A stretch of 10,723 bases of DNA from an uncultured Collinsella sp. (GTDB taxonomy: Bacteria; Actinomycetota; Coriobacteriia; Coriobacteriales; Coriobacteriaceae): assembly GCA_900548935.1 (NCBI GenBank), contig URMR01000052.1:1-10723 (forward strand). Reading direction: 5' to 3'. A program made the translations under genes and the position numbers. Shown piece by piece: positions 1-6,845 of this stretch; the stretch's first letter is position 1, and each line of letters begins with the position of its first letter. The notes beneath the pieces were generated by a model, which was not told the DNA's origin, searched no databases, and saw only the letters and a list, made by a program, of their open reading frames with translations.

Positions 1-65
1 GTTCTTTCATGTCCGAGGACGCGCCGGAAAGGAAGGTTGCCCTCGGGCCGGACAGCTAAGACGAC

Positions 66-1118
66 TTATGCGACGGTGTAAACCCAGTTGTGCTTATCCT
101 CGACAGCACCGGACTGGATACCGGTCAGGGTCTCGCGGAGCTTCTTCATCACGGGACCGATCTCGGTGTAGCCAGCCGGGAAGGTCACGGTCTCATCGGC
201 ACCATAGACCTTGTTGTCGATCTCGCCCACCGGGGAGATGACGGCAGCGGTGCCGCACAGGCCGCACTCCACAAAGGTGCCGGCCTTGACCTCGGCCCAC
301 TCGACGGGACGCTGGTCAACGGTCATGCCCAGGTCCTGAGCGACCTGAACGAGCGAGCGACGGGTGATGGAGGGCAGGATGGAGTCGGTGTGCGACTGAG
401 GAACGACGAGGGTGCCGTCCTCCTTCACGAACAGAACGTTCGCGCCGCCGGTCTCCTCGACATAAGTGCGGGACTCGGAGTCGAGATACAGGTTCTCGGC
501 ATAGCCCTCGCGGTGAGCCTCCATCGTGGGCTTAAGGGACATGGCGTAGTTGAGGCCGGCCTTGATGTTGCCGGTGCCGTGCGGTGCGGCACGGTCATAC
601 TCGGAAACGCGCAGCTTGACGGGCTTGAGGCCACCCTTAAAGTACGGACCGACCGGGGTCACGAGAATACGGAACGTGTACTCAGGAGCGGGAGCCACGC
701 CGATCACGTCACCGGAGCCGATCATAAACGGACGGACATACAGAGTCGCGCCGGAGCCGAAGGGCGGAACCCAGGCGGCGTTGGCAGAAACGACCTGCTT
801 GACGGCCTCGACGAACTTGTCCTTGGGGAACGGAGGCATCTCGAGGCGCTGGGCGGAGTTGTACATACGCTCGGCGTTCATGTCGGGACGGAAGCAGACG
901 ATGCTGCCGTCCTCGGCGGTGTAGGCCTTCAGGCCCTCAAAGACCTCCTGGCAGTAATGGAAGATGCCGCCACACTCGGAGACATGCAGGGTGTGGTCGG
1001 TGGTCAGGCCGCCCTCGTCCCACTCGCCATCCTTCCAATGGGCCTCGTAGCTGTAATCGGTCTTCATGTAGCCAAAGCCGAGGCTACCCCAATCGATATC
1101 CTTCTTCTCGACAGTCAT
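66..1118 (-). CDS. ilvE: Branched-chain amino acid aminotransferase (PLP fold type IV)
   Basis: Interconverts leucine, isoleucine and valine with their 2-oxo acids, using glutamate/2-oxoglutarate as amino partner, in the cytoplasm. The 350-residue product has the features of the longer (eukaryote-like) BCAT subgroup: QEVFEGLKAY near residue 57, a YVRPFMIGSG segment near 127, the lysine of GTGNIKAGLNYA (about K186) as the expected PLP Schiff-base residue, EETGGANVLF near 221 and CGTAAVISPVG near 288. I chose the ATG at 1118 because AAGGAG lies 6 nt upstream (1125-1130) and the family N-terminus begins there. The same frame is open 50 codons further to a GTG at 1268, but that extension is Arg-rich and looks like read-through of leader DNA. 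A CxxC (C285, C288) lies just before the GTAAVI motif. The gene stands alone: dedA upstream has its own terminator. Function is confident; catabolic versus anabolic preference cannot be told. Confidence 0.95.
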   Translation of the reverse strand: MTVEKKDIDWGSLGFGYMKTDYSYEAHWKDGEWDEGGLTTDHTLHVSECGGIFHYCQEVFEGLKAYTAEDGSIVCFRPDMNAERMYNSAQRLEMPPFPKDKFVEAVKQVVSANAAWVPPFGSGATLYVRPFMIGSGDVIGVAPAPEYTFRILVTPVGPYFKGGLKPVKLRVSEYDRAAPHGTGNIKAGLNYAMSLKPTMEAHREGYAENLYLDSESRTYVEETGGANVLFVKEDGTLVVPQSHTDSILPSITRRSLVQVAQDLGMTVDQRPVEWAEVKAGTFVECGLCGTAAVISPVGEIDNKVYGADETVTFPAGYTEIGPVMKKLRETLTGIQSGAVEDKHNWVYTVA

Positions 1119-1344
1119 ATGTCGCTCCTTACATACACAGTTGCATACTCGCGAACCCGCACGCAAGGACCGAGGCCGACCGCGTCGCAACGTCGCACGC
1201 CCGGAGCGTAGAGCCGGACGGGACACGCGGGCAACACCAAAGCCCATGGCACGTCGATTCGCATGCACGAGATTGTACTCCCCGCACGCGTCTGATAAAA
1301 CGCATTTCTTTAACTAAGTAAAGTATTTTCATTCAACCGAAGCT
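1119..1344 (-). promoter_or_regulatory. ilvE leader and probable promoter region
   Basis: Non-coding stretch between the dedA terminator and the ilvE start. On the minus strand a TACAAT box (1272-1277) would give a leader of roughly 145 nt; no good -35 lies at the right distance. The AT-rich part at 1290-1340 is an alternative promoter location. The leader is very GC-rich and I saw no T-box, riboswitch or attenuator-terminator in it. A 49-codon frame starting with an ATG at 1264 runs without a stop and ends in ATGA overlapping the ilvE start, but it has no ribosome binding site. Confidence 0.35.
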
Positions 1345-1379
1345 AAAGAGGACCGCCACCGTAAGCGGTGACGGGCCTC
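1345..1379 (-). terminator. Intrinsic terminator of the dedA gene
   Basis: On the minus strand two 14-nt arms (1366-1379 and 1348-1361) pair around a 4-nt loop, with 13 of 14 positions pairing (one wobble, one mismatch), followed by a short T run (1345-1347). It begins 28 nt past the dedA stop codon and should separate dedA from ilvE. The T tract is short, so efficiency is uncertain. Confidence 0.65.
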
Positions 1380-1407
1380 AACGACACAGTTTGTCCGCTG
1401 CCTCGAG

Positions 1408-2055
1408 CTAGGCGCTCTTCTTCCCAAGCTTAGCCTTAACCAGACCGACCACGGTCGGGATGATCGACACGGCGACAATGCCGACGATCAGCAGCTCAAA
1501 GTGTTGCTGCACAAAATCAATGCCACCAAAGAAGTAGCCCAACAGTGTAAAGAGCGTTGACCAGGTAATGCCACCCAGCACGTTAAAGATAACGAAGTTA
1601 CGCCAGTGCATGCCGCCCATGCCGGCGATAAAGGGCACAAAGGTGCGAATAAACGGGAAGAAGCGGCCCAGGAAGATGGCCAGGTGGCCCCACTTGTCCA
1701 AGAAATCCTCGGACTTTTTGATGCGCTCGGGCGTCATGGCCTTGACCTTGCCCGAAGCGATGATCTTTTTGCCAAAGAAGTGACCGATCATAAAATTGCA
1801 CTGATCGCCCAGGATGGCTGCGGCCCATGCGGTGGCCAGAAGTGCCACGATGTTAAAGCCGCCGTTGTGGGCAAAGAAACCCGAGGCGAACAGCAGCGAA
1901 TCACCGGGAAGGAACGGGAAGAACACCACGCCCGTCTCGATAAAGATGATCAGGAACACGCAGCCGTAGGCCATAAGCGGGCCGGCGGCGATCCAGCTGG
2001 CAATCGCGGTGCGCGGGTCTTTGAGCAGCTCAGCGATAAAATTAATGAAACCCAT
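1408..2055 (-). CDS. DedA-family (VTT domain) integral membrane protein
   Basis: The 215-residue polytopic membrane protein carries the DedA signatures: a glutamate in a hydrophobic stretch leading to PFLPGDSLLFASG (E40, P50-G51-D52) and the arginine-containing re-entrant motif GRFFPFIRTFVPFIAGMGGM (130-149, R131 and R137). Hydrophobic segments lie near 25-60, 68-95, 124-149, 153-177 and 186-207, with a basic C-terminus ending KLGKKSA. DedA proteins are known or proposed lipid scramblases or flippases, including undecaprenyl-phosphate and phosphatidylethanolamine recyclers; which lipid this one moves cannot be read from sequence. The ATG at 2055 was chosen because GAGAGG (2065-2070) lies 9 nt upstream and the upstream extension has no membrane-protein character. 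It is divergent from the serine acetyltransferase gene and ends at its own terminator. Confidence 0.93.
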   Translation of the reverse strand: MGFINFIAELLKDPRTAIASWIAAGPLMAYGCVFLIIFIETGVVFFPFLPGDSLLFASGFFAHNGGFNIVALLATAWAAAILGDQCNFMIGHFFGKKIIASGKVKAMTPERIKKSEDFLDKWGHLAIFLGRFFPFIRTFVPFIAGMGGMHWRNFVIFNVLGGITWSTLFTLLGYFFGGIDFVQQHFELLIVGIVAVSIIPTVVGLVKAKLGKKSA

Positions 2056-2101
2056 GAAGTAAAACCTCTCAGTTGTGGGCGCGGATACGTCCAAGTTGAC
2101 C

Positions 2102-2107
2102 AGTATA
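2102..2107 (-). promoter_or_regulatory. Candidate -10 box for dedA
   Basis: TATACT on the minus strand, about 47 nt upstream of the dedA ATG, matches the vegetative -10 consensus at five of six positions. No convincing -35 hexamer lies 16-18 nt upstream, so the promoter is tentative. Confidence 0.35.
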
Positions 2108-2209
2108 CGGTTGTGGCGCCCCCTCGTGCGCAACCCCACAAAAGCATGACTCCATTACCAGCAAGTTTGCATAACTGACACTTGTAGCGCAAAGCCGCCA
2201 AGATTGTCC

Positions 2210-2237
2210 TTTTTAATCCCTAGCGAATCGCTATACT
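2210..2237 (+). promoter_or_regulatory. Candidate promoter with 13-bp palindrome for cysE
   Basis: A TATACT -10 box (2232-2237) lies 42 nt upstream of the cysE GTG; TTTTTA (2210-2215) is a weak -35 at 16 nt spacing. A perfect palindrome, TAGCGA-A-TCGCTA (2221-2233), fills the end of the spacer and overlaps the first two bases of the -10. That is a classical position for a repressor operator, but the cognate regulator is unknown. The predicted leader is only about 35 nt, leaving no room for a T-box. Confidence 0.45.
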
Positions 2238-2278
2238 TTATTGAATCGCATTGCCATGGCGCTAAGGGAGGGCGGCCG

Positions 2279-2983
2279 GTGAGCTTTATCAATACCATTC
2301 GCGAGGACATCAAGACCGTCCAGGCGCAGGACCCCGCCGCGCAAAACGGTCTGGTCATCTTCCTTTCCTATCCTGGCCTGCACGCCAAGTGGAACCACGT
2401 GCCCGAACACTGGCTCTGGGAACACGGTCATCGTTCGCTCGCCCGTGTGCTCTCGCAAATCACCCGCCACATCACCGGCGTCGAAATTCATCCCGCTGCA
2501 CAGATCGGCAAGCATTTCTTTATCGACCACGCCATGGGCGTCGTCATCGGCGAGACCACCATCGTGGGCGACAACTGCGTGCTCTACCAGGGCGTCACGC
2601 TTGGCGGCACCGGCAACGAGACCGGCAAACGCCACCCAACGCTCGGCAACAACGTCACCGTGGGCACGGGCGCCAAGGTGCTCGGCAACATTCGCATCGG
2701 CAACAATGTCAAAATCGGCGGCAACTCGGTTGTCGTCAAGAACGTGCCCGACAACTGCACCGTCGTGGGCGTGCCGGGACGCATCATCAAGCGCAACGGC
2801 TGCCGCGTGTTCGAGGAGAGTTTCGACGCCAAGCAGCATCGCGAGTACATGCCCGACGCCGCCGCCGAGCAGTCCGCGCTCAATCGTCAAGGCATCACCG
2901 AGAACGCCCGCCGCGTCAAGGAACTCGAGCGAGAGGTGGCCGAGCTCAAGGCCCTCGTCGCCAAGCTCGTGGACGAGCGCTAG
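2279..2983 (+). CDS. cysE: Serine O-acetyltransferase (EpsC/CysE type)
   Basis: Transfers acetyl from acetyl-CoA to serine, giving O-acetylserine, the committed step of cysteine synthesis. The 234-residue product has a short alpha-helical N-terminal region (1-67) followed by a left-handed beta-helix of hexapeptide repeats. Expected catalytic residues are visible: the Asp-His of FFIDHAMGVVIGET (D83, H84) and the His of GKRHPTLGNN (H119). Glycine-rich VTLGGTGNETG (106-116) and the VVKNVPDNCTVVGVPGRI cap (152-169) complete the fold. The shortened N-terminus fits the EpsC-like form rather than the E. coli form. After the domain comes an unusual tail with a predicted coiled coil (about 208-233). 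The GTG at 2279 was chosen because GGGAGG (2266-2271) sits 7 nt upstream; the reading frame is open further upstream but would run through the promoter. A terminator follows. No O-acetylserine sulfhydrylase (cysK) gene is adjacent. Confidence 0.93.
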   Translation: MSFINTIREDIKTVQAQDPAAQNGLVIFLSYPGLHAKWNHVPEHWLWEHGHRSLARVLSQITRHITGVEIHPAAQIGKHFFIDHAMGVVIGETTIVGDNCVLYQGVTLGGTGNETGKRHPTLGNNVTVGTGAKVLGNIRIGNNVKIGGNSVVVKNVPDNCTVVGVPGRIIKRNGCRVFEESFDAKQHREYMPDAAAEQSALNRQGITENARRVKELEREVAELKALVAKLVDER

Positions 2984-3019
2984 AGCCGGACGGCCACCGA
3001 CAACATTGACGCCAACGCA

Positions 3020-3056
3020 AAGGCGCGCCAGAGGATTCACCCCCAGCGCGCCTTAT
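3020..3056 (+). terminator. Intrinsic terminator after cysE, possibly bidirectional
   Basis: Perfect 9-bp stem AAGGCGCGC (3020-3028) / GCGCGCCTT (3046-3054) with a 17-nt loop, followed by ATTTGT. On the other strand the same stem is followed by TTTGCG, so it may also stop transcription arriving from the ABC operon. It lies 37 nt past the cysE stop codon. Confidence 0.6.
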
Positions 3057-3061
3057 TTGTG

Positions 3062-3092
3062 ATGTGGCAAAGGGACTGTCCCTTTGTCACAT
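3062..3092. repeat. REP-like long palindrome in the convergent gap
   Basis: The 31-nt sequence is an almost perfect inverted repeat: 15 pairs around a single central T, with one G-T wobble. Its core is CAAAGGGACTGTCCCTTTG. It has no T tract on either side, so it does not look like an ordinary intrinsic terminator. Its last base is the first base, in window coordinates, of the stop codon of the ABC gene at 3092. Its form and its site between convergent genes resemble the REP palindromes scattered in many genomes. Only one copy is present in this window, so membership of a repeat family is inferred. Confidence 0.6.
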
Positions 3093-5107
3093 TATGCGAA
3101 CTGACTCAGATAGAGGTCGGCGTAAGCGCCCTCGGCTGCGAGCAGCTCCTTATGCGTACCCTGCTCGATAATGTTGCCGTGGTCCATGACCAGAATCAGG
3201 TCGGCATCCACGATCGTCGACAGGCGATGCGCGATCACAAAGCTCGTGCGCCCATGCATGAGGGCGTCCATGGCGCGGCCGATGGCGAGCTCGGTACGTG
3301 TGTCCACGCTCGACGTCGCCTCGTCCAGGATGAGAATCGCCGGGTTGTTGAGCAGCACGCGCGCAATGGTCAGCAGTTGGCGCTGACCCTGACTGATGCT
3401 TTCGGCATCGTTGGCCACCCGCGTGTCATAACCCTGCGGCATGGTGCGCACAAAGAAGTCGACCTGCGCGGCGCGTGCGGCCGCCACAATCTCATCACGC
3501 GTTGCCTTGGGGCAGCCATAGGCGATATTCTCGGCAATCGTTCCGTCGAACAGCCAGGCGTCCTGCAACACCATGCCAAACTGCTGGCGCAGCTCGCCGC
3601 GATCCATGCGGCTCGTGTCCACGCCGTCGAGCGTAATGCGCCCGCCGTCAATCTCGTAGAAGCGCATGAGCAGGTTGATGAGCGTGGTCTTACCCGCGCC
3701 CGTGGTTCCCACCACGGCGATCTTCTGGCCCGGCTCGGCGGTAAACGACACGTCGCGCATGAGCGGCTTGTCGGGCGCGTAGCCAAAGCGCACATGCTCA
3801 AAAGCGACGCGGCCCTCCACGCGGCCCGGCAGCTTGGCAGCCTCGCCCGGCCGCGGATCTGCCTCCATCTCGGGTTCATCGAGCAGGTCGAACACGCGCT
3901 CCGCGCTCGCCAGCGCGCTCTGCAGCGAGTTGAAGGTAAACGACAGCTGCGTCATGGGCTCAGATGCCTCGTAGATAAACTGGAAGAACGCCTGGAACAC
4001 GCCGACGGTCATGTAGCCGGCAACCAGCATGCTGCAGCCCACAATCGCAATCACGATCTGTGCCAGGCGGCCGATAAAGCGCACCGCGGGGCCGACGGCG
4101 TTAATCATAAAGTCGGCCTTGGCACTCACACGTGCCAGCTCGCCCGAGGCCTGGTGCACCTCGGCAGAGCTCTGGCGCTCACGGTTGAACGCGCGAATCA
4201 CCAGACGGCCCGAGTAGCCTTCCTCGACCGCACTCGTAATCTTGGACACCCACTCTTGGCGCTCACCGGTTACGTCATGCGTGCGACGCGAGACCACCTT
4301 GGTCACCAGCAGCGACAGCGCCGTAAAGAACAAAAAGACGAGCGTGAGCGGCACGCTAAACACGAACATCACGCTCACGGCGCCCACCACGGTACCGATC
4401 GACACCAGAAGCTGCAGCAAGCCGCGCTGCATGCTCTCGGACATCTTGTCCAGGTCGTTGGTCGCGCGGCTGACGACCTCGCCGGGACGATGTGCGTCAA
4501 AATAGGCGAGCGGCAGACGGTTGAGCTTTTGGGCGATGCGGTTACGCAGACGCAGGTTGAGGCGTTCTGCCACACTCGACATCAAAAAGCTCTGGAGCGC
4601 GTAGAACGAGGCAGCGGCCGTCCAGATCATAAAGTAGATGAAGATGGTCCTGCCGCAGTTCTCCCAGGTGATGTTGAAGGTGGTGTCGTTGGCAAACGCC
4701 ACCTGAATGTGGCTCCACAGCTCATCGATCACGCGGGCGCTATATGCCGGCGCAGCGGTGTTAAAGATGGCATAGAACACAATGCTCGCGAACACGATAT
4801 AGAAGCGCCAATGGTCGCCGGCAGCCTCGCTCCACAGGCGGCGCACCGTCGCCCAGGTATCTCGAGGCGTCTCGTCCTCGTCTTCATCGTCCACATCGCG
4901 CATGCGCTCTGCCTCAGCGCGGGCGCGCTCGTCCTCGGCACGTTCGTTTTCCTCGTAGAGCGCTTGGCGGCGAGCCTCGCGCTCGGCTGCAGCCTTGGCG
5001 GCGTCATCCAGCTCGGGTGCCACGGCAGCCTGCTCGACCGCTTCCTCGACCGCGCCCGCAGCGGCGGCATCGACAAGGCCGCCCTGTTTCTTGAGCTCCT
5101 TGGTCAT
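3092..5107 (-). CDS. ABC exporter, subunit B (canonical catalytic half of a heterodimer)
   Basis: Half-transporter with membrane domain and ATPase fused, 671 residues. After an unusual charged N-terminal extension (1-80) come six membrane segments (roughly 100-125, 155-175, 232-252, 253-272, 340-365 and the helix near 370-385), then the nucleotide-binding domain: Walker A GTTGAGKTT (467-475), Q-loop Q515, signature ISQGQ (571-575), Walker B ILILDE (591-596, catalytic E596), SSVD D-loop and H-switch H627. Its own Walker and His residues are canonical, but the signature is ISQGQ instead of LSGGQ. That is the known partner pattern in heterodimeric exporters such as TM287/288 and BmrCD. The ATG at 5107 was chosen because GGGAGG (5116-5121) lies 8 nt upstream; a GTG at 5116 is in frame but overlaps that site. 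It starts 1 nt after the stop of its partner, so translation is probably coupled. Likely exports drugs or lipophilic compounds; the substrate is unknown. Confidence 0.92.
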   Translation of the reverse strand: MTKELKKQGGLVDAAAAGAVEEAVEQAAVAPELDDAAKAAAEREARRQALYEENERAEDERARAEAERMRDVDDEDEDETPRDTWATVRRLWSEAAGDHWRFYIVFASIVFYAIFNTAAPAYSARVIDELWSHIQVAFANDTTFNITWENCGRTIFIYFMIWTAAASFYALQSFLMSSVAERLNLRLRNRIAQKLNRLPLAYFDAHRPGEVVSRATNDLDKMSESMQRGLLQLLVSIGTVVGAVSVMFVFSVPLTLVFLFFTALSLLVTKVVSRRTHDVTGERQEWVSKITSAVEEGYSGRLVIRAFNRERQSSAEVHQASGELARVSAKADFMINAVGPAVRFIGRLAQIVIAIVGCSMLVAGYMTVGVFQAFFQFIYEASEPMTQLSFTFNSLQSALASAERVFDLLDEPEMEADPRPGEAAKLPGRVEGRVAFEHVRFGYAPDKPLMRDVSFTAEPGQKIAVVGTTGAGKTTLINLLMRFYEIDGGRITLDGVDTSRMDRGELRQQFGMVLQDAWLFDGTIAENIAYGCPKATRDEIVAAARAAQVDFFVRTMPQGYDTRVANDAESISQGQRQLLTIARVLLNNPAILILDEATSSVDTRTELAIGRAMDALMHGRTSFVIAHRLSTIVDADLILVMDHGNIIEQGTHKELLAAEGAYADLYLSQFA

Positions 5108-5108
5108 G

Positions 5109-6845
5109 CTACTCACCTCCCTTCATTTGCGATTCCGCGATGGCACGGTACACCTCGCAGGTTTCCATAAGCTCGCCATGCGTGCCCAGGCCCACAACCT
5201 CGCCGTCCTTGAGCACGACGATCTGGTCGGCGTGCAAGATCGTCGAGATGCGCTGCGCGATGATGAGCACCGCAGCGTCACGCGTCTCGTCTTGCAACGC
5301 ATGCCGCAGGGCGGCATCGGTCTTAAAGTCCAGGGCCGAGAAACTGTCATCGAAGATATATAGATCGGCATGCTTCATGAGCGCACGGGCGATAGCCAGA
5401 CGCTGGCGCTGGCCGCCCGAAAAGTTCGTGCCGCCCTGCGCCACCGGGGTATCGAGCCCCTGCGGCTGATCGAGCACAAAGGTGCTCTGGGCAACCTGGA
5501 GTGCATGAAGCATGTCGGCCTCGGTCGCGTCTTCGTTGCCAAAGCGCAGATTGCTTGCCACGGTGCCCGAGAACAGCCATGCCTTTTGCGGCACATAGGC
5601 AATGCGCCCGCGAATCTCGTCTTGCGAAAGCTCGCGCAGGTCGACGCCGTCCAGGCGAATGGCGCCCTTGGTGGCATCGTGGAAGCGCAGTAGGAGCTTG
5701 GCCACCGTCGACTTGCCCGAGCCCGTCGAGCCGACGATCGCGGTCGTCTGGCCGCGGCGACAGGTAAAGTTCAGATCGCACAGCGTGTCCTCGTCGGCGT
5801 CGTCAAAACGAAACGACATATGGTCGAACACGGCAACCACGCCGGTTCCGTCCTTTGAGTCGGACGTTCCCGCGTCGAGCGTACCCTCACCATCGACGAT
5901 GCTCGGCTCAATCTCCAGCACCTGTTGCGCACGGTTGAGGCACGCAGCGGCACGCGGAAGCGTCAAAATCACCATCTGCGCCATCATCACAAAGAACAGA
6001 ATCAGGATCGCGTACTCCAGCACCGCCGAGATGCTCGCGATCTGCATCGCATGGGCGCCCACCCGGTTACCGCCCACCCACAGCACCGCTACCTCGGCGA
6101 TGTTCATCAAAAAGAAGCTGGAGCTGTCGAGCCCCACAAACAGGTGGTTGACCTTGATGGCATTGGCCGCGTAATCGCTAAATACCTCGTCCAGGCGCTG
6201 CTCCTCGTGGCGCTCCTTGTTAAATGCGCGGATGACGCGCACGCCCACGATGTTCTCGCGCAGCACCACGTTCATGCGGTCGATAAAGCTCTGCAGGCGC
6301 ATAAAGATCGGCGCGGCGTTAGCCACCGTAAAGACCGCCGCCACCAGCACGATCGCAACGACCACACCAAGCAGCGTGCCCATGGCGGGATCGATGAACC
6401 AAGCAAAAATGATGCCCGCGACGGCCAAGAACGGCACCGGCAGCACCAGCTGAATCGTCTGCAAGATAGCCTGCTGAATCACGTTGATGTCGTTGAGTGA
6501 GCGCGTGATCATCGAACCCGTGCCAAAGCGCTCAAAGTCGCTGGCGGACAGCTCGAGCGACTTGTCGTACACGGCATTGCGGATATCGCAGGCCACGTTG
6601 GCGGCCAGGCGCGCCGAAAGATAGCAGCCCAGCACCGTGCCGCCGCTAGCCATGCTGGTCGCAATAAACATGTATAGGCCGTTGCGTAAAATGTAGTCGA
6701 CATCGCCCGTGGTAATACCGGTGTTGACCATGTTCGCCAGCATCGTGGGAACCAGCAGCGTACCGACGTTATCCACCAGCAGCACCAGCAGCGTCACTGC
6801 GACAAGCCCTCGATAGGGCTTCAAAAACCTCATTAGCAGTCGCAC
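5109..6845 (-). CDS. ABC exporter, subunit A (degenerate-site half of a heterodimer)
   Basis: Half-transporter of 578 residues. It begins directly with the family's usual LLMRFLKPYRG start, then a membrane domain (about 1-300) with the second-loop motif VRVIRAFNKERHE (202-214). The ATPase has Walker A GSTGSGKST (372-380), Q-loop Q420, full signature FSGGQ (475-479), Walker B LYIFDD (495-500) and SALD D-loop. Two catalytic positions are altered: Asp (D500) replaces the catalytic Glu, and Gln (Q531, in IIAQRISTI) replaces the H-switch His. This is the hallmark of the non-hydrolysing site in heterodimeric exporters (TM287, BmrC, LmrC types). I took the GTG at 6845, which restores the family N-terminus, has GAGG 7 nt upstream and overlaps marR by 13 nt; an ATG at 6833 (TAATG with the marR stop) is the alternative. 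It lies between marR and its partner in one operon. Confidence 0.92.
   Translation of the reverse strand: MRLLMRFLKPYRGLVAVTLLVLLVDNVGTLLVPTMLANMVNTGITTGDVDYILRNGLYMFIATSMASGGTVLGCYLSARLAANVACDIRNAVYDKSLELSASDFERFGTGSMITRSLNDINVIQQAILQTIQLVLPVPFLAVAGIIFAWFIDPAMGTLLGVVVAIVLVAAVFTVANAAPIFMRLQSFIDRMNVVLRENIVGVRVIRAFNKERHEEQRLDEVFSDYAANAIKVNHLFVGLDSSSFFLMNIAEVAVLWVGGNRVGAHAMQIASISAVLEYAILILFFVMMAQMVILTLPRAAACLNRAQQVLEIEPSIVDGEGTLDAGTSDSKDGTGVVAVFDHMSFRFDDADEDTLCDLNFTCRRGQTTAIVGSTGSGKSTVAKLLLRFHDATKGAIRLDGVDLRELSQDEIRGRIAYVPQKAWLFSGTVASNLRFGNEDATEADMLHALQVAQSTFVLDQPQGLDTPVAQGGTNFSGGQRQRLAIARALMKHADLYIFDDSFSALDFKTDAALRHALQDETRDAAVLIIAQRISTILHADQIVVLKDGEVVGLGTHGELMETCEVYRAIAESQMKGGE

Noticed and set aside
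1..65. Possible terminator or gene end downstream of ilvE
   Set aside because: CCGAGG/CCTCGG can pair across a long loop but there is no T tract, and no coding frame of merit fits in this short edge.
90..1211. A 373-codon plus-strand frame opposite ilvE
   Set aside because: Antisense shadow of ilvE, Asp/Gly/Leu/His-rich without any recognisable motif or ribosome binding site.
2056..2278. Possible T-box or riboswitch upstream of cysE
   Set aside because: The likely transcription start leaves about 35 nt of leader, too short, and no conserved T-box or switch element was seen.
3059..5170. A 703-codon open frame on the plus strand opposite the ABC subunit B gene
   Set aside because: It is the antisense of a clearly conserved ABC transporter gene, has Arg/His-rich composition with no domain, and arises from GC-rich codon bias.
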